NCBI GenBank assembly: GCA_013286765.1
Contig: JABDFB010000018.1
Coordinates: 1 to 29,596, forward strand
DNA: 29,596 nucleotides
Source: Deltaproteobacteria bacterium
GTDB taxonomy: Bacteria > Bdellovibrionota > UBA1018
Reading direction: 5' to 3'
Below the pieces are notes generated by a model. It ran no database searches. It was not told the origin of the DNA and worked only from the letters and a program-made list of their open reading frames with translations. Positions 1 through 9,488 of this stretch are shown one piece after another. Numbering within the stretch: position 1 is the first letter of the stretch; each line of letters starts with the position of its first letter. The translations under genes and the position numbers were made by a program.

Positions 1-1679
1 TGAAGAAGTTGGTTGAAATTCAGTACCGTAGGAATGATGTCGACTTTCACCGCGGAACCTTTCGTGTTCGCGGGGATGTCGTCGAGGTCTTTCCGGCTTA
101 CGAAGAAGAACGTGCGATTCGGATTGAATTTTTTGGAGACGAGATCGAGTCCATTTCTGAGATTGATCCACTGAGAGGAATTCGATTGCAGAAACTTCCG
201 CGGGTCACGATTTATCCCGGGAGTCACTATGTCACAACATTGGAGAATCGCAGACGTGCGATTAATACGGTTCGAGATGAGCTGAGAGAACGCCTTCAAA
301 ATTTGAATCAGAATAACATGTTGGTCGAAGCGCAGAGGCTAGCCCAGCGGACGATGTACGATTTAGAAATGATTGAAGAGCTCGGGTTCTGCCAGGGGAT
401 TGAAAATTATTCCCGACATCTGACAGGGCGCGCGCCGGGAGAGGCGCCGCCAACGTTATTAGAATATTTTCCGAAAGACTGGTTGCTCATCGTCGATGAA
501 AGCCACGTGTCGGTTCCGCAAATTGGTGGAATGTACCGCGGCGATCGTGCACGTAAGCAAACTCTGGTCGAACATGGATTTCGGCTTCCCTCAGCCCTCG
601 ATAACCGACCCTTGAGTTTTGAGGAATGGGAAAATTCGCTTTCACAGACACTATATGTTTCTGCAACGCCGGGAGAATATGAACTGACTCGGACGGGTGG
701 TGAGGTCGTCGAGCAAGTTATTCGGCCAACCGGATTGCTAGATCCGATTGTAGAGATTCGCAAAGCGTCGACTCAGGTGGATGACTTGAAGGTTGAAATT
801 ATCAAGCGCGCAGAGCGGAACGAGCGCGTTTTGGTCACGACACTGACGAAGAAACTCGCCGAAGAACTTACTCGCTACTATTCTGCGCAAAAAATCCGTG
901 TGAAGTATTTGCATTCCGATATCGACACGCTCGAGCGCATTGAAATTCTGCGCGACTTGAGAATGGGTGTTTTCGATGCATTAATTGGAATCAATTTGTT
1001 GCGAGAAGGCTTGGATCTTCCTGAGGTTTCATTGGTAGCTATTTTGGACGCCGATAAAGAGGGTTTTTTGCGAAGCTATCGCTCGTTGATTCAGACGACG
1101 GGTCGTGCGGCTCGAAACTCGGAAGGCTTTGTTATATTTTACGCAGACAAAATGACCGATAGTATGAAAAAGGCAATCGATGAAACCGCTCGGCGTCGGG
1201 CGCTTCAACAGGAATTTAATCAGGCGCATGGGATTGTTCCGCAAACGATTCAGAAAGCGATTCCGGCGCCGTTGGTGGCAGAGAGTGAAGCCGATTTGCA
1301 GTTAAATACGTTAAGAGACAAATCTCAGCTGGCTAAGCGAGCGTTACGCACAGGAGCTGGTTCGGGGCATGGCAAAAGTCTGTGGAGTGCCGCTGAGCCG
1401 CCATTGGGTGCGCCGGCAGATTTGCGTAAAGGTCTGGGAGTAGGGGGAGTGGGTACTGCTGCGGCCGCAGCCGAGTTGGATTATGTGGACCCGGATTCTC
1501 GTTTGGAAGAAATTCAGGCACTGGCAGGAGAACGCTTCACGACGCTAGCAGAGCTACCAAAAATTATCGAGAAGATGTCTGAAGAAATGCGCAATGCTGC
1601 GAAGTCTCTGCGTTTTGAAGAAGCTGCAGAATTAAGAGACCAAATCAAACGCTTGAAGGTTCTGAGTTTAGGACTATAA
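1..1679 (+). CDS. uvrB: UvrB, excinuclease ABC subunit B (5'-truncated by window edge)
   Basis: UvrB is the damage-verifying helicase-like subunit of nucleotide excision repair; it is loaded by UvrA and then recruits UvrC. The frame is open from base 3, so the roughly 170 N-terminal residues with the Walker A motif lie outside the window. The visible part starts in the beta-hairpin/domain 2 region ([20 protein letters not shown]). It contains motif II DESHV (about 493-507), YVSATPG (about 655-675), [12 protein letters not shown] and the motif VI stretch [11 protein letters not shown]-terminal UVR domain (last 40 residues, [16 protein letters not shown]) would bind UvrC. Before it lies a Gly/Ala-rich linker (about 1340-1480) that looks longer and less conserved than usual. 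The stop is 9 bases before the next gene, so the two are probably co-transcribed. Identification is secure; only the start is missing. Confidence 0.97.
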   Translation, partial: KKLVEIQYRRNDVDFHRGTFRVRGDVVEVFPAYEEERAIRIEFFGDEIESISEIDPLRGIRLQKLPRVTIYPGSHYVTTLENRRRAINTVRDELRERLQNLNQNNMLVEAQRLAQRTMYDLEMIEELGFCQGIENYSRHLTGRAPGEAPPTLLEYFPKDWLLIVDESHVSVPQIGGMYRGDRARKQTLVEHGFRLPSALDNRPLSFEEWENSLSQTLYVSATPGEYELTRTGGEVVEQVIRPTGLLDPIVEIRKASTQVDDLKVEIIKRAERNERVLVTTLTKKLAEELTRYYSAQKIRVKYLHSDIDTLERIEILRDLRMGVFDALIGINLLREGLDLPEVSLVAILDADKEGFLRSYRSLIQTTGRAARNSEGFVIFYADKMTDSMKKAIDETARRRALQQEFNQAHGIVPQTIQKAIPAPLVAESEADLQLNTLRDKSQLAKRALRTGAGSGHGKSLWSAAEPPLGAPADLRKGLGVGGVGTAAAAAELDYVDPDSRLEEIQALAGERFTTLAELPKIIEKMSEEMRNAAKSLRFEEAAELRDQIKRLKVLSLGL

Positions 1680-1688
1680 GAGGAAGTT

Positions 1689-3743
1689 ATGAGTAATCGT
1701 CTCGCAAAGGAAACCAGTCCGTATCTGCTCCAACATAAAAATAATCCAGTAGAGTGGTATCCTTGGGGCCAAGAAGCACTCCATCGTTCGAAGAAAGAAA
1801 ACAAACCGATTTTGCTGAGTGTTGGTTACTCGGCCTGCCACTGGTGCCATGTGATGGAACACGAGTGTTTTGAGAACGCACAGATTGCTCAGCTCATGAA
1901 TGAGAATTTCATTAATATTAAAGTCGATCGAGAAGAGCGTCCTGATTTGGATCAGATTTACCAGAATGTCACGCAGGCACTGACGGGGAGTGGGGGATGG
2001 CCACTCACTGTTTTTCTCACGCCGGAGTTGAAACCGTTTTTTGGTGGAACTTATTTTCCGCCAGAAGATCGTTACGGGCGTCCAGGATTTCCGCGAGTGT
2101 TGACTGCGCTTTCACATGCCTTTCGATCAGATCGAAAGAGTGTTGAAGAAAATGCAGTGCAACTGACAGAAGCGATCGCCAGCTCTCAGCAGCCTTCTTC
2201 ACGTGTAGCCGAAATGGGCGAATATTTTCCGACAGAGGAAAAGTTAAAAAAATCTGCGGAGTCCATCTTAGAACGAGTGGACTGGAAAAATGGCGGACTG
2301 GGTGGGGCTCCGAAATTTCCGAACACCATGTCGTTTTCATATCTTTGGCGCTATGGACTTGCATATCGGAATATCAAAGCGCAAGAGGCAACGCTACTGA
2401 CCTTGACGAAGATTGCGTCAGGCGGAATTTTCGATCACCTTGGCGGAGGCTTTCACCGGTATTCGGTGGATGCGACATGGAGTGTTCCGCACTTTGAGAA
2501 AATGCTTTACGATAACGCGTTACTACTGAAACTTTTTGCCGAAGTTTTGCTCAGTCAAGAGAGAAGTATTCTCGAGGTGGATCAGAATCTCTACCTGGAT
2601 GTTCTGCAAAATACAGTGGAATATGTATTGAGGGAGATGACCGCGCCCGAAGGTGGTTTCTTCAGTGCGCAGGATGCTGATTCAGAGGGTGAAGAGGGTA
2701 AGTTTTTTGTTTGGGATCTGGAAGAAATTTCGAAGATTTTGTCGGAAAACGAAGCGCGGGCCTTTGCAACTCGATACGGGATCGAAGACGGCGGAAATTT
2801 TGAGCACGGGAAAACGGTTCTGTTTTTGAGCAAGAGTCTTCCAGAAGTTGCTCAGGAAATCGGAAGAGATGAAAGCGAAGTGCGTGAATGGCTAGAAAGC
2901 GCGCGCAGAAAATTATTTTCAGTTCGTAAGAAAAGAATAGCGCCAGGTCTCGATAATAAAGTTATCACTAGTTGGAATGCGCTCATGATCAGCGGATTAG
3001 TCTGGGCCGCTCAGGCCCTTTCTCATTTCGGTAGAGATGGCGAAAAAGCAGAACGAGCCGCTAAGAAAGCCTTCGAATTTCTAACTAAGAATCTCGCTCA
3101 GAAAGAAGGGCGGTTGTCTTCTACCTTCCAAGGTGGTGTTCCCAAGGGCAACGCCTATTTGGATGACTACGCGTTTGCCGCAATGGCAGCATTAGACGTG
3201 GCTCGATTCAGCAAGGATCAAAAAGAAATTCAGACGGCGCTGGGTTGGAGCCGTCTCTGGGTCCAGCAGATTCACGAACATTTCAACGATTCTTCGAAAA
3301 ATCCTGGATATTTTTTCACCAGCGATGATCACGAAACACTGATTCATCGGCCGAAGAATCTCTTCGATCAAGCGATTCCGGGAGGCACTGCGGTAGCGAT
3401 GACTTGTATGCAGGCGTTGCTAGAAATAGGATTGCCGGAAGGTAGTTCGCGGCAGGTCGAACTTCAGATCGAAACAGAGTTCAATAGACAACTCGGTCCT
3501 CTATTCTACCTTGCAGAACGAAGTGCCAACGGAATGTCCGAGATGCTTTGTGCCGGGCTCTTGCACGTACAAGGACCCAAGGTCATCTCTGGAGCTAAGG
3601 CCTCCGAGCTTTGCCATGATCCGAGTTTCTTTCAAAAACTTGCGCCTGTAGGGATGGAAGACGCTTATTTAGTCTGCCATCGCAGGACGTGCACACCACC
3701 AGTAAAAACTTTGGAGGAGGCTCTGAAGCTGCTTTCGGGCTAG
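1689..3743 (+). CDS. DUF255 / YyaL-like thioredoxin-domain protein (SPATA20 family)
   Basis: The 684 residues match the length of the YyaL/SPATA20 family. The N-terminal 160 residues form a thioredoxin-like DUF255 domain with the family signature: NPVEWYPW, then a CHWC redox-type motif at Cys50/Cys53, then MEHECFEN and [13 protein letters not shown]. The remainder resembles the (alpha/alpha)6-barrel of the family ([76 protein letters not shown]). The biochemical role of the family is not established; a link to thiol chemistry or sugar epimerase-like folds is inference from homology. The ATG at 1689 is preceded by AGGAAG at a good distance. The gene follows uvrB by 9 bases, suggesting one transcript, although no functional link to DNA repair is known. 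Confidence 0.93.
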   Translation: MSNRLAKETSPYLLQHKNNPVEWYPWGQEALHRSKKENKPILLSVGYSACHWCHVMEHECFENAQIAQLMNENFINIKVDREERPDLDQIYQNVTQALTGSGGWPLTVFLTPELKPFFGGTYFPPEDRYGRPGFPRVLTALSHAFRSDRKSVEENAVQLTEAIASSQQPSSRVAEMGEYFPTEEKLKKSAESILERVDWKNGGLGGAPKFPNTMSFSYLWRYGLAYRNIKAQEATLLTLTKIASGGIFDHLGGGFHRYSVDATWSVPHFEKMLYDNALLLKLFAEVLLSQERSILEVDQNLYLDVLQNTVEYVLREMTAPEGGFFSAQDADSEGEEGKFFVWDLEEISKILSENEARAFATRYGIEDGGNFEHGKTVLFLSKSLPEVAQEIGRDESEVREWLESARRKLFSVRKKRIAPGLDNKVITSWNALMISGLVWAAQALSHFGRDGEKAERAAKKAFEFLTKNLAQKEGRLSSTFQGGVPKGNAYLDDYAFAAMAALDVARFSKDQKEIQTALGWSRLWVQQIHEHFNDSSKNPGYFFTSDDHETLIHRPKNLFDQAIPGGTAVAMTCMQALLEIGLPEGSSRQVELQIETEFNRQLGPLFYLAERSANGMSEMLCAGLLHVQGPKVISGAKASELCHDPSFFQKLAPVGMEDAYLVCHRRTCTPPVKTLEEALKLLSG

Positions 3744-3781
3744 GCTGGCCAATGAGCTATTAAGACGAGCTGCAAAAGGTG

Positions 3782-4243
3782 CTAAGCCGTCGGGCCAGCG
3801 TGAATCAGAACTTTGATATCCGTTCGAAAGATTACTTCGAGCTTATTCGGGTAAATGAGCTTGCCAACAATACCTTCACCAAAAACCGGGTGGTTCAGTT
3901 TATCTCCCAAGTTGAATTGACCCTTGGTGCTGTAGGACTTGAGTGGTACATCCCGATGGGTCGACATGAGTTTTTCCCATTCGGCCTCGATAGAGCTGTG
4001 GCCCTCTGCCCCTTCGGCAGATTGGTCGCCTGATTTGGTCGCCCTCTTGGCCTTAGTTCCTTTGGCCTGCGGTTCAGTTACGCCTTTTGGAACTCGGTAG
4101 ACGTGTTCCTTTTTGCAGGTGAGGCACTGTACTTTAGCGATTCGATCGCCTTTTACGGCGACAATCACATGATTTAAGTCCATCTTACAGCTGGTGCAGT
4201 AAGCTAGGGTTTCATTGGCGACGGCGGAGCTGCGAACAGCCAT
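3782..4243 (-). CDS. Zinc-ribbon protein with C-terminal CarD/Tudor-like beta domain, function unknown
   Basis: This 153-residue protein has three parts. An N-terminal zinc ribbon has cysteine pairs C16-x2-C19 and C40-x2-C43. A charged, probably flexible Lys/Ala/Glu linker covers residues 55-100. The C-terminal 45 residues (FNLGDKLNHPVFGEGIVGKL) have the pattern of small SH3/Tudor-like modules found in CarD-type and UvrD/PcrA C-terminal domains. The ATG has an excellent AAGGAG Shine-Dalgarno 8 bases upstream, which fixes the start. It is transcribed away from uvrC and converges on the DUF255 gene with 38 bases between stops. A nucleic-acid or RNA-polymerase binding role fits the domains and the repair-gene context but is inference. 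Product name in databases is likely hypothetical. Confidence 0.85.
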   Translation of the reverse strand: MAVRSSAVANETLAYCTSCKMDLNHVIVAVKGDRIAKVQCLTCKKEHVYRVPKGVTEPQAKGTKAKRATKSGDQSAEGAEGHSSIEAEWEKLMSTHRDVPLKSYSTKGQFNLGDKLNHPVFGEGIVGKLIYPNKLEVIFRTDIKVLIHAGPTA

Positions 4244-4285
4244 AGACTTCTCCTTGGTATTCGGGAATAAAATGATCTATTTGTG

Positions 4286-4313
4286 TTTATATTGGACTGC
4301 AATGGAAAATCAA
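4286..4313 (-). promoter_or_regulatory. Predicted sigma70-type promoter for the zinc-ribbon gene
   Basis: On the minus strand a TTGATT -35 (4308-4313) lies 16 bases from a TATAAA -10 (4286-4291). This gives a leader of about 35 bases before the ATG at 4243. The -10 overlaps a plus-strand TATATT (4288-4293) in front of uvrC, so the two divergent genes may compete for polymerase. Confidence 0.4.
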
Positions 4314-6116
4314 GCTTCGAAACGAAATTCCGCACATTCTACTAATTCGGCTCAGTCTGAACAGCACCGGGGACGTCTTCTTGAGCTGGCTAAGGAATCC
4401 CAACAGTCGCCAGGCGTATACTTAATGAAAAATGACGCAGGCGTAGCCTTGTATGTGGGAAAAGCAAAAAATCTTAAGAACCGACTAGTGACCTATTTTC
4501 AGTCCATCCCCCATGAGTCGGCCCGTACGGAGCTGATGGTCAGTCAAGTTGACCATTTTGATATAGTTTTGACGGAAACTGAGGCTGAGGCGCTGATCCT
4601 AGAGGCCACCCTGATCAAGAAGCATAAGCCTCGATACAACGTCAGACTAAAGGACGATAAGGCTTATCCTTATTTGAAAATTCAGGTGAATGATCCCTTC
4701 CCGCGAATTGAATGGACACGTCGTGTGCTACGAGACGGAGGGAGGTATTTCGGACCTTTTCCGTCGGCAGGTGCAGCGCGACAGGTCATGCAGCTTTTGA
4801 ACGACTCTTTCCATCTGAGAGACTGTTCGGAGAACACTTTTAGTCATCGCAGTCGACCCTGCATTTTACATCAGATGGGAAAGTGTACAGCTCCGTGTGT
4901 AGGGCTGATCGATGAGAAGGCTTACCAGCAATCGATTGGACAAGTTGTGGAAGTGCTGGAAGGGCGCGCAGATCGCATGATTCAGGACCTGCGCAAGGGG
5001 ATGGAAGATGCATCCCTGAATGAAGAGTTTGAACTCGCGGCTTTCTACAGGGACCAAATTCGAAATCTTGAAATGATCACCCAAACCCAGGGCGTGTTTG
5101 AAGCGGGCTCAGCTCGGGACCGTGATGTGGTGGGTATCGGTCGCTCAGAGCTGGAATCACACGCTGCATTGCTCAGAATTCGGGGCGGCAGTTTAATTTC
5201 AGTAATTCATTATCATTTGCAGAATGTCGATCCGAGTCAGTCTTTTGGAGAAGTGCTACGGGAATTTCTATCTCAATATTACTTAGGACTCCGATCCCAG
5301 CAGGAAAAAGCGGAACGCCAGCGTGACTCGGTGCAAGAGCAGGGCGCCGTGTTGAGTATTGATCCGAATCCGTTTCCAAAAGAAGTTTTGGTGCCTGAAG
5401 CGCCAGAAGAAAGCGATTTGCTCGAGAGTACTCTGGGCATGGGCATTCGTGTAGCTGAAACAGCGGTTGATACCCAATTGCTGAACGTGGCTCTAGCAAA
5501 CGCAAAATATGCGCTGGAGCAAAGCCAACGTAGTAGCAGTAAAGGCGCTCATGGTGCGCAGGCGCTCGAGGAAGTCATGGATAAGCTACATCTGCAGCAT
5601 TATCCGCAGAGAATCGAGTGCTACGACGTCTCAAATACCCAGGGCGAAGATGCGGTTGCGTCTCGGGTGGTATTTATCGACGGTGAGCCGGATAAAAATC
5701 TCTATCGACGTTACAAAATCAGGACTGTTGAGGGTGCAAACGATTTTGCGATGATGAAAGAAGTACTGGGGCGTCGTTTCGGGAATTCGGAAGAGGCGTT
5801 ACCGGATCTCATTGTCGTCGATGGCGGAAAAGGACAGCTTGCTCAGGCAGTGACGATTCTAGAGGAACTCTCGATCCAAGGTGTGGGCGTTGTCGGTCTC
5901 GCAAAGGCAAGGGTGGAGCGAGACTTTAAGGCAAAGGAAGTAGAGTCATCGATGGAGAGAATTTTCATTCCAAATAGAAAAAATCCGGTGCCACTCTATC
6001 CGACGACTGGGGCATACAAACTGCTCACGCATGTGAGGGATGAAGCGCATCGATTCGCGATATCGTACCACCGTTTATTGAGATCTAAGCGGAGTCTCAA
6101 GACGGAAAACGAATAA
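4302..6116 (+). CDS. uvrC: UvrC, excinuclease ABC subunit C, lacking the C-terminal HhH domain
   Basis: UvrC makes both incisions in nucleotide excision repair. The N-terminal GIY-YIG nuclease is clear (SPGVYLMKNDAG, YVGKAKNLKNRL). A Cys cluster (CILHQMGKCTAPCVG) and a UVR domain (NEEFELAAFYRDQIRNLEMI) for UvrB contact follow. The RNase H-like nuclease keeps its acidic residues in ECYDVSNTQG and LIVVDGGKGQL and its His in HVRDEAHRF. The protein stops about 18 residues after HRFAISYHR, where other UvrC proteins carry a tandem helix-hairpin-helix domain. Only 29 bases separate the stop from the convergent neighbour, so the domain is truly absent. Three in-frame ATGs compete (4215, 4272, 4302). 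The first runs deep into the divergent gene; 4302 is closest to the conserved part, though no Shine-Dalgarno is evident. Of 604 residues, the first 30 are low-complexity. Confidence 0.95.
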   Translation: MENQASKRNSAHSTNSAQSEQHRGRLLELAKESQQSPGVYLMKNDAGVALYVGKAKNLKNRLVTYFQSIPHESARTELMVSQVDHFDIVLTETEAEALILEATLIKKHKPRYNVRLKDDKAYPYLKIQVNDPFPRIEWTRRVLRDGGRYFGPFPSAGAARQVMQLLNDSFHLRDCSENTFSHRSRPCILHQMGKCTAPCVGLIDEKAYQQSIGQVVEVLEGRADRMIQDLRKGMEDASLNEEFELAAFYRDQIRNLEMITQTQGVFEAGSARDRDVVGIGRSELESHAALLRIRGGSLISVIHYHLQNVDPSQSFGEVLREFLSQYYLGLRSQQEKAERQRDSVQEQGAVLSIDPNPFPKEVLVPEAPEESDLLESTLGMGIRVAETAVDTQLLNVALANAKYALEQSQRSSSKGAHGAQALEEVMDKLHLQHYPQRIECYDVSNTQGEDAVASRVVFIDGEPDKNLYRRYKIRTVEGANDFAMMKEVLGRRFGNSEEALPDLIVVDGGKGQLAQAVTILEELSIQGVGVVGLAKARVERDFKAKEVESSMERIFIPNRKNPVPLYPTTGAYKLLTHVRDEAHRFAISYHRLLRSKRSLKTENE

Positions 6117-6145
6117 AAGGTGGAGTTAAAGCCGATTTATAAAAA

Positions 6146-6883
6146 TTACTTATTTAGAAACGGTTTTATCAAGTCAATCGGAAGCGGTAAAATCGTAGTC
6201 GTGCTGTGTTCGTTCGCAATCTCTCGAATCGTTTGAAGATAACGGAGTTGCAGAGTGATAGGGCTGGATTCCATTACATGCGCGGCTTCTGCTAGTTTTT
6301 GCGAAGCTTGGAGTTCTCCCTCGGCTGCAATAATCTTGGCTCGCCTTTCTCGCTCTGCTTCTGCCTGTTGAGCCATCGCCCGTTGCATTTCGGCGGGAAG
6401 GTCGATTTGTTTTACTTCAACATGAGTGACTTTCACGCCCCAGGGTGCGGTTTGATTATCTAGGATTGCTTGGAGGCGATGATTAATAGCTTCGCGTGAC
6501 ATCAGAAGTTCGTCTAACTCTACTTGCCCGAGAACGGATCTCAGAGTGGTCTGGGCCAATTTTGATGTCGCCATCAGATAATTTTCAACTTCCACGACGG
6601 CACGATTCGGATCAACAACCCGAAAATAAACGACGGCGTTAACTTTGATGGTGACGTTGTCTTTGCTGATAACATCTTGGGGGGGTACGTCGAGCGTAAT
6701 GGTTCGCATATCTACGCGGATCATCCGATCCACGGCCGGAATGAGTAAGATTAGACCGGGGCCCTTGGCGCCGATAATTCGGCCCAGACGGAAGACAACC
6801 CCTCGTTCGTATTCGTTAAGAACGCGAACACTCATTCCCAGGAGAACAATACAGCCGACGATTAGAATTCCGAAAAAGCTCAT
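6146..6883 (-). CDS. Slipin / SPFH-domain (band 7, stomatin-like) membrane protein
   Basis: This 245-residue protein has one N-terminal membrane segment ([17 protein letters not shown]) followed directly by an SPFH/band 7 domain. Family features are [26 protein letters not shown], the [20 protein letters not shown] block and the Ala/Glu-rich helix [17 protein letters not shown] that drives oligomerisation. Slipins form ring-like membrane scaffolds, and in many bacteria they partner with an NfeD protease-like protein; no nfeD is seen next to it. The ATG at 6883 is preferred because GGAG lies 6 bases upstream. Starts at 6919 and 6898 would add up to 12 residues without a ribosome site. It lies downstream of the uracil-DNA glycosylase gene on the same strand (82 bases apart). 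Confidence 0.93.
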   Translation of the reverse strand: MSFFGILIVGCIVLLGMSVRVLNEYERGVVFRLGRIIGAKGPGLILLIPAVDRMIRVDMRTITLDVPPQDVISKDNVTIKVNAVVYFRVVDPNRAVVEVENYLMATSKLAQTTLRSVLGQVELDELLMSREAINHRLQAILDNQTAPWGVKVTHVEVKQIDLPAEMQRAMAQQAEAERERRAKIIAAEGELQASQKLAEAAHVMESSPITLQLRYLQTIREIANEHSTTTILPLPIDLIKPFLNK

Positions 6884-6965
6884 AAATATCTCCATCATAT
6901 GGACTAAAACCGTTACCATAGCTTGGACGGCTTGGCTATAACAGGTTGGGCACTGGAGACTGAGC

Positions 6966-7685
6966 TTAGGTTGCTCTGACTTGCTTCTTCGGAATTTCTA
7001 ATTCCAGTTCTCGAGCGACGGTTTGGAGATCCTGCCATGCCTCGCGTTTGGCCTCCGGATTTCGGAGGAGAAAAGCCGGATGAAAAGTCGGCATGAGTTT
7101 AGCGCCACGGTAACTATAGAATTTGCCACGCAACTGCGAAATTCTCTGATCCGTCTGAAGAAGCGTTTGTGCCGCAAATTTACCGAGTGCAACAACGACT
7201 TTTGGACGAAGGATGTCCAGTTGGCGATATAGAAATGGACTGCATTGTTCAATTTCGTCAAGTTCTGGATTTCGATTGCCGGGAGGTCGGCACTTGACGA
7301 CATTTGCGATATACACTTGATCGCGGTGCAAACCAATCGCATCGATCATTCGGTCTAGAAGTTGTCCTGCCTTGCCGACAAAAGGTCGACCCTGTATGTC
7401 CTCTTGTTCGCCCGGACCTTCCCCTACGAAAACGAGTTGAGCCTGGGAGTTCCCTTCGCCAAAGACAATATTCTTTCGCTTTTGGCAAAGTTTGCATCGG
7501 GTGCAGTTAGTCAGGTCTTGCGCTATTTGTTCCAGATGATTCTGAGGGGCTGGTACCTGAGTCAGGGTCTGAATCTGGGTCTGAGTCTGAGTTTGGGGTT
7601 GGGCCTGAGGGCGATGGTGCCTTGCCATAATGAAAGAAGGACTAGGAAGAAAACCACGCCAAGAGTCTGGATTGAATGTGGACAT
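6966..7685 (-). CDS. Family 4 (iron-sulfur) uracil-DNA glycosylase
   Basis: This enzyme removes uracil from DNA to start base-excision repair. The family 4 signature is clear: four Cys that would ligate a 4Fe-4S cluster (C61, C64, C132, C148), motif [35 protein letters not shown] and the second active-site motif [13 protein letters not shown]. The catalytic domain begins at about residue 50. The first 49 residues are an unusual low-complexity tail that includes alternating Gln/Thr ([13 protein letters not shown]), encoded by a hexanucleotide repeat. The start is uncertain: ATG at 7685 gives 239 residues and ATG at 7628 gives 220, and neither has a clear Shine-Dalgarno. Downstream on the same strand is the slipin gene. 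Confidence 0.92.
   Translation of the reverse strand: MSTFNPDSWRGFLPSPSFIMARHHRPQAQPQTQTQTQIQTLTQVPAPQNHLEQIAQDLTNCTRCKLCQKRKNIVFGEGNSQAQLVFVGEGPGEQEDIQGRPFVGKAGQLLDRMIDAIGLHRDQVYIANVVKCRPPGNRNPELDEIEQCSPFLYRQLDILRPKVVVALGKFAAQTLLQTDQRISQLRGKFYSYRGAKLMPTFHPAFLLRNPEAKREAWQDLQTVARELELEIPKKQVRAT
7561..7608. repeat. Hexanucleotide tandem repeat inside the uracil-DNA glycosylase gene
   Basis: About eight imperfect copies of a 6-base unit (plus strand consensus GTCTGR) encode alternating Gln-Thr on the minus strand. Because the unit is two codons, copy-number change would lengthen or shorten the N-terminal tail without shifting the frame. Confidence 0.75.
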
Positions 7686-7730
7686 AGGTGGGGACTGATC
7701 TAATCTGATTTCCGGGCAATTGTCTACGGT

Positions 7731-7841
7731 CCTGCGGTATCCGATGATTTTTTGATAGGCATTGCGTCAAAATAACACGGTGCCTATCGGGCTGCCGCTA
7801 GCATAGGGAAGGAATTTTAAAGATTCATCGGATACTGTAGG
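7731..7841 (+). other. Structured intergenic element A (long stem-loop with GGGCTGCCGCTAGC core)
   Basis: An 11-base perfect inverted repeat, GTATCCGATGA (7737-7747) with TCATCGGATAC (7825-7835), extends outward to 7731/7841 with G-U pairs to give about 17 pairs. A second perfect 8-base stem, GATAGGCA (7754-7761) with TGCCTATC (7781-7788), sits inside. The core GGGCTGCCGCTAGC (7789-7802) follows directly and recurs at 18356 and 23777. The non-Watson-Crick pairs in the outer stem are G-U when read as plus-strand RNA and A-C when read as minus-strand RNA, which favours plus. It lies upstream of the minus-strand glycosylase gene and downstream of the small zinc-ribbon gene. Structured RNA or palindromic repeat are both possible. 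Confidence 0.5.
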
Positions 7842-7846
7842 TAGCG

Positions 7847-8083
7847 CTACTGCAGTCGGTGCATCATCTTTCGGGCACGAATGCCGCATTCGGGACAGCG
7901 TGCGGTTTCATGCGTCAGATTTTTGGCAAAGTCTGTTACGTGAGTAAAATGAAGATGCGAACCGCATAGTGCGCAGTGCGTATATCTTTCGATGAGTTCG
8001 CTGACTGTGCCGAAATAGCGAGAAAGATCCGCGATATCAGCTGATTGCTCTTCGTCTAAATTCAGGTCGTTTCTCTCATCCAT
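7847..8083 (-). CDS. Small zinc-ribbon protein, function unknown
   Basis: This protein has about 78 residues with an acidic N-terminus (NDLNLDEEQSADIADLSRYF), a helix (VSELIERY) and a C-terminal zinc ribbon made of CALC and CPEC pairs 25 residues apart. It ends in a basic tail (RARKMMHRLQ). The chosen ATG at 8083 has AGAAGGA 9 bases upstream. An ATG at 8119 would give 90 residues but has no ribosome site. The layout resembles small DksA/TraR-like or regulator zinc-ribbon proteins, but the key motifs of those families are not visible, so no function is assigned. It is divergent from the SpoIID-like gene, with about 155 bases between the starts. Confidence 0.75.
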   Translation of the reverse strand: MDERNDLNLDEEQSADIADLSRYFGTVSELIERYTHCALCGSHLHFTHVTDFAKNLTHETARCPECGIRARKMMHRLQ

Positions 8084-8238
8084 AGATTTCATTCCTTCTA
8101 ACTCATTTCTTGTAGGCATAATGTGGGCCGCTTCAATCAGACTTCCTACACATTCTTTTTCGGAAATCGAACCGACGACCTAAACGGGAAAATTTTGCAC
8201 TCTGTCGAAACGCCAGAAGTGTAATAAAATAAAAAGGA

Positions 8239-9474
8239 ATGCTGCGGAGCCTTATTTTAGTTTTTTTGACGATTTGTCCTATGCCAAAATTAATTTCTAG
8301 TTTGGCAAATACCGGTTTTAACGACGCGCATGCGGGTGAAAACAGTTCAGAAAAAATTCGAGTCCGACTATTTGACTCAAATTCACAAATCAGAGTCAGA
8401 AAAGTTGCGGACCCAGAGACAGAGTGGTTGGTTCGTTGCAAGGATGGAAAAATCCAAGTTGTTCCTATTCGGCACGAAAAATCAAACCATAGTGCCGCAA
8501 ATGGAACAAGTGCCGGCGGCGCCGCTCGAGTTCCAGCAAGTTTTAACGCAGCTTCACCTTTGGTGATTCATTCTAAATCGAAACTAGTCGAAGTCGAGTT
8601 TAAGCAATATCGCGACACTGTTAAAATCTATTCTGATGGCGATCTCTGTCACGTAATTAATGAACTATCGGTAGAAGATTACTTAGGTAGCCTTGTTAAC
8701 TCAGAGTTCTCATCCAAGTGGAATGAAGAGGCCGTTGCTGCGCAGGTAATTGCAGCTCGAACTTATGCTGTTTTTCAAAAGGCAGAAGCGAGAAAAAGAA
8801 ATAAAATTTATGATTTAGATTCCACAATTAATGATCAGGTTTATGACGGCTCGGGAAAAGAAAATGAGAAATCAACATCGATCGTCAGAAAAACTCGAGG
8901 CCTGATTCTTGTTCCGAAAAATAGCGTGGGGCCACAGCCAATCAAGGCATTCTATCATTCTACTTGTGGTGGTCGAACGGAGTTGCCAGAAGTGGTGTGG
9001 GGTAAAAAATACCCTGGGTTTAAAAAATCAGTGGAATGTCCTTATTGCAAGAGTTCGCCCGTACTACATTGGGAGCTGGAAATGGAGCTTTCTGAAATAC
9101 AAACGATCTTAGAAAAAGCCGGAGCTATTACGCCGTTGCTTCAGTTTGGGCGATTAGTAGACGTTCGAGTGGGACCCCGTAGCAAAACAAATCGTATTCC
9201 ATATCTAATTTCAGTTTGGGAGACCGATGGCAAGTTTGAAGAGGTGAAGGTTCCTGCTGCCAGGTTTCGCACGTGGATCGGTCCGACCCGACTCAAGAGT
9301 ACTTCCTTCGACGTGACTAAGACCGGATCGATGATCCGATTTGAAGGGCAGGGGAATGGCCATGGCGTAGGTCTTTGCCAGTGGGGAGCGAAAGTAATGG
9401 GAGAAAAAGGCTACAAAATGGGCGATATTTTAAAACATTACTACCCTGACGCCACTTTAAGAAAAATATGGTAA
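8239..9474 (+). CDS. SpoIID/LytB-domain protein, probable peptidoglycan lytic transglycosylase
   Basis: SpoIID-type enzymes cleave glycan strands of peptidoglycan, and relatives occur well outside spore formers. The domain spans about residues 110-411. The probable catalytic Glu is E156 in LVNSEFSSKWNEEAVAAQVI, and the following AARTYA is a hallmark. QVYDG (200-204), YHSTCGGRTELPE and GQGNGHGVGLCQWGA also match the family. Cys243, Cys267 and Cys270 may bind zinc. An N-terminal hydrophobic stretch (LRSLILVFLTIC) suggests export to the periplasm. The ATG at 8239 sits directly after AAAAAGGA, closer than usual; a second ATG at 8281 lacks a ribosome site. queA follows after 36 bases, probably on the same transcript. 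Confidence 0.9.
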   Translation: MLRSLILVFLTICPMPKLISSLANTGFNDAHAGENSSEKIRVRLFDSNSQIRVRKVADPETEWLVRCKDGKIQVVPIRHEKSNHSAANGTSAGGAARVPASFNAASPLVIHSKSKLVEVEFKQYRDTVKIYSDGDLCHVINELSVEDYLGSLVNSEFSSKWNEEAVAAQVIAARTYAVFQKAEARKRNKIYDLDSTINDQVYDGSGKENEKSTSIVRKTRGLILVPKNSVGPQPIKAFYHSTCGGRTELPEVVWGKKYPGFKKSVECPYCKSSPVLHWELEMELSEIQTILEKAGAITPLLQFGRLVDVRVGPRSKTNRIPYLISVWETDGKFEEVKVPAARFRTWIGPTRLKSTSFDVTKTGSMIRFEGQGNGHGVGLCQWGAKVMGEKGYKMGDILKHYYPDATLRKIW

Positions 9475-9488
9475 AGCCACCAGGATAT

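Noticed and set aside
3779..4033. 84-aa plus-strand frame within the zinc-ribbon gene region
   Set aside because: Antisense to a gene with a strong Shine-Dalgarno and recognisable cysteine motifs.
7731..7850. c-di-GMP (GEMM) or cobalamin riboswitch
   Set aside because: Short resemblances (GGTAGCG, GGGCTGCC) occur, but the conserved blocks and their order for these aptamers are missing.
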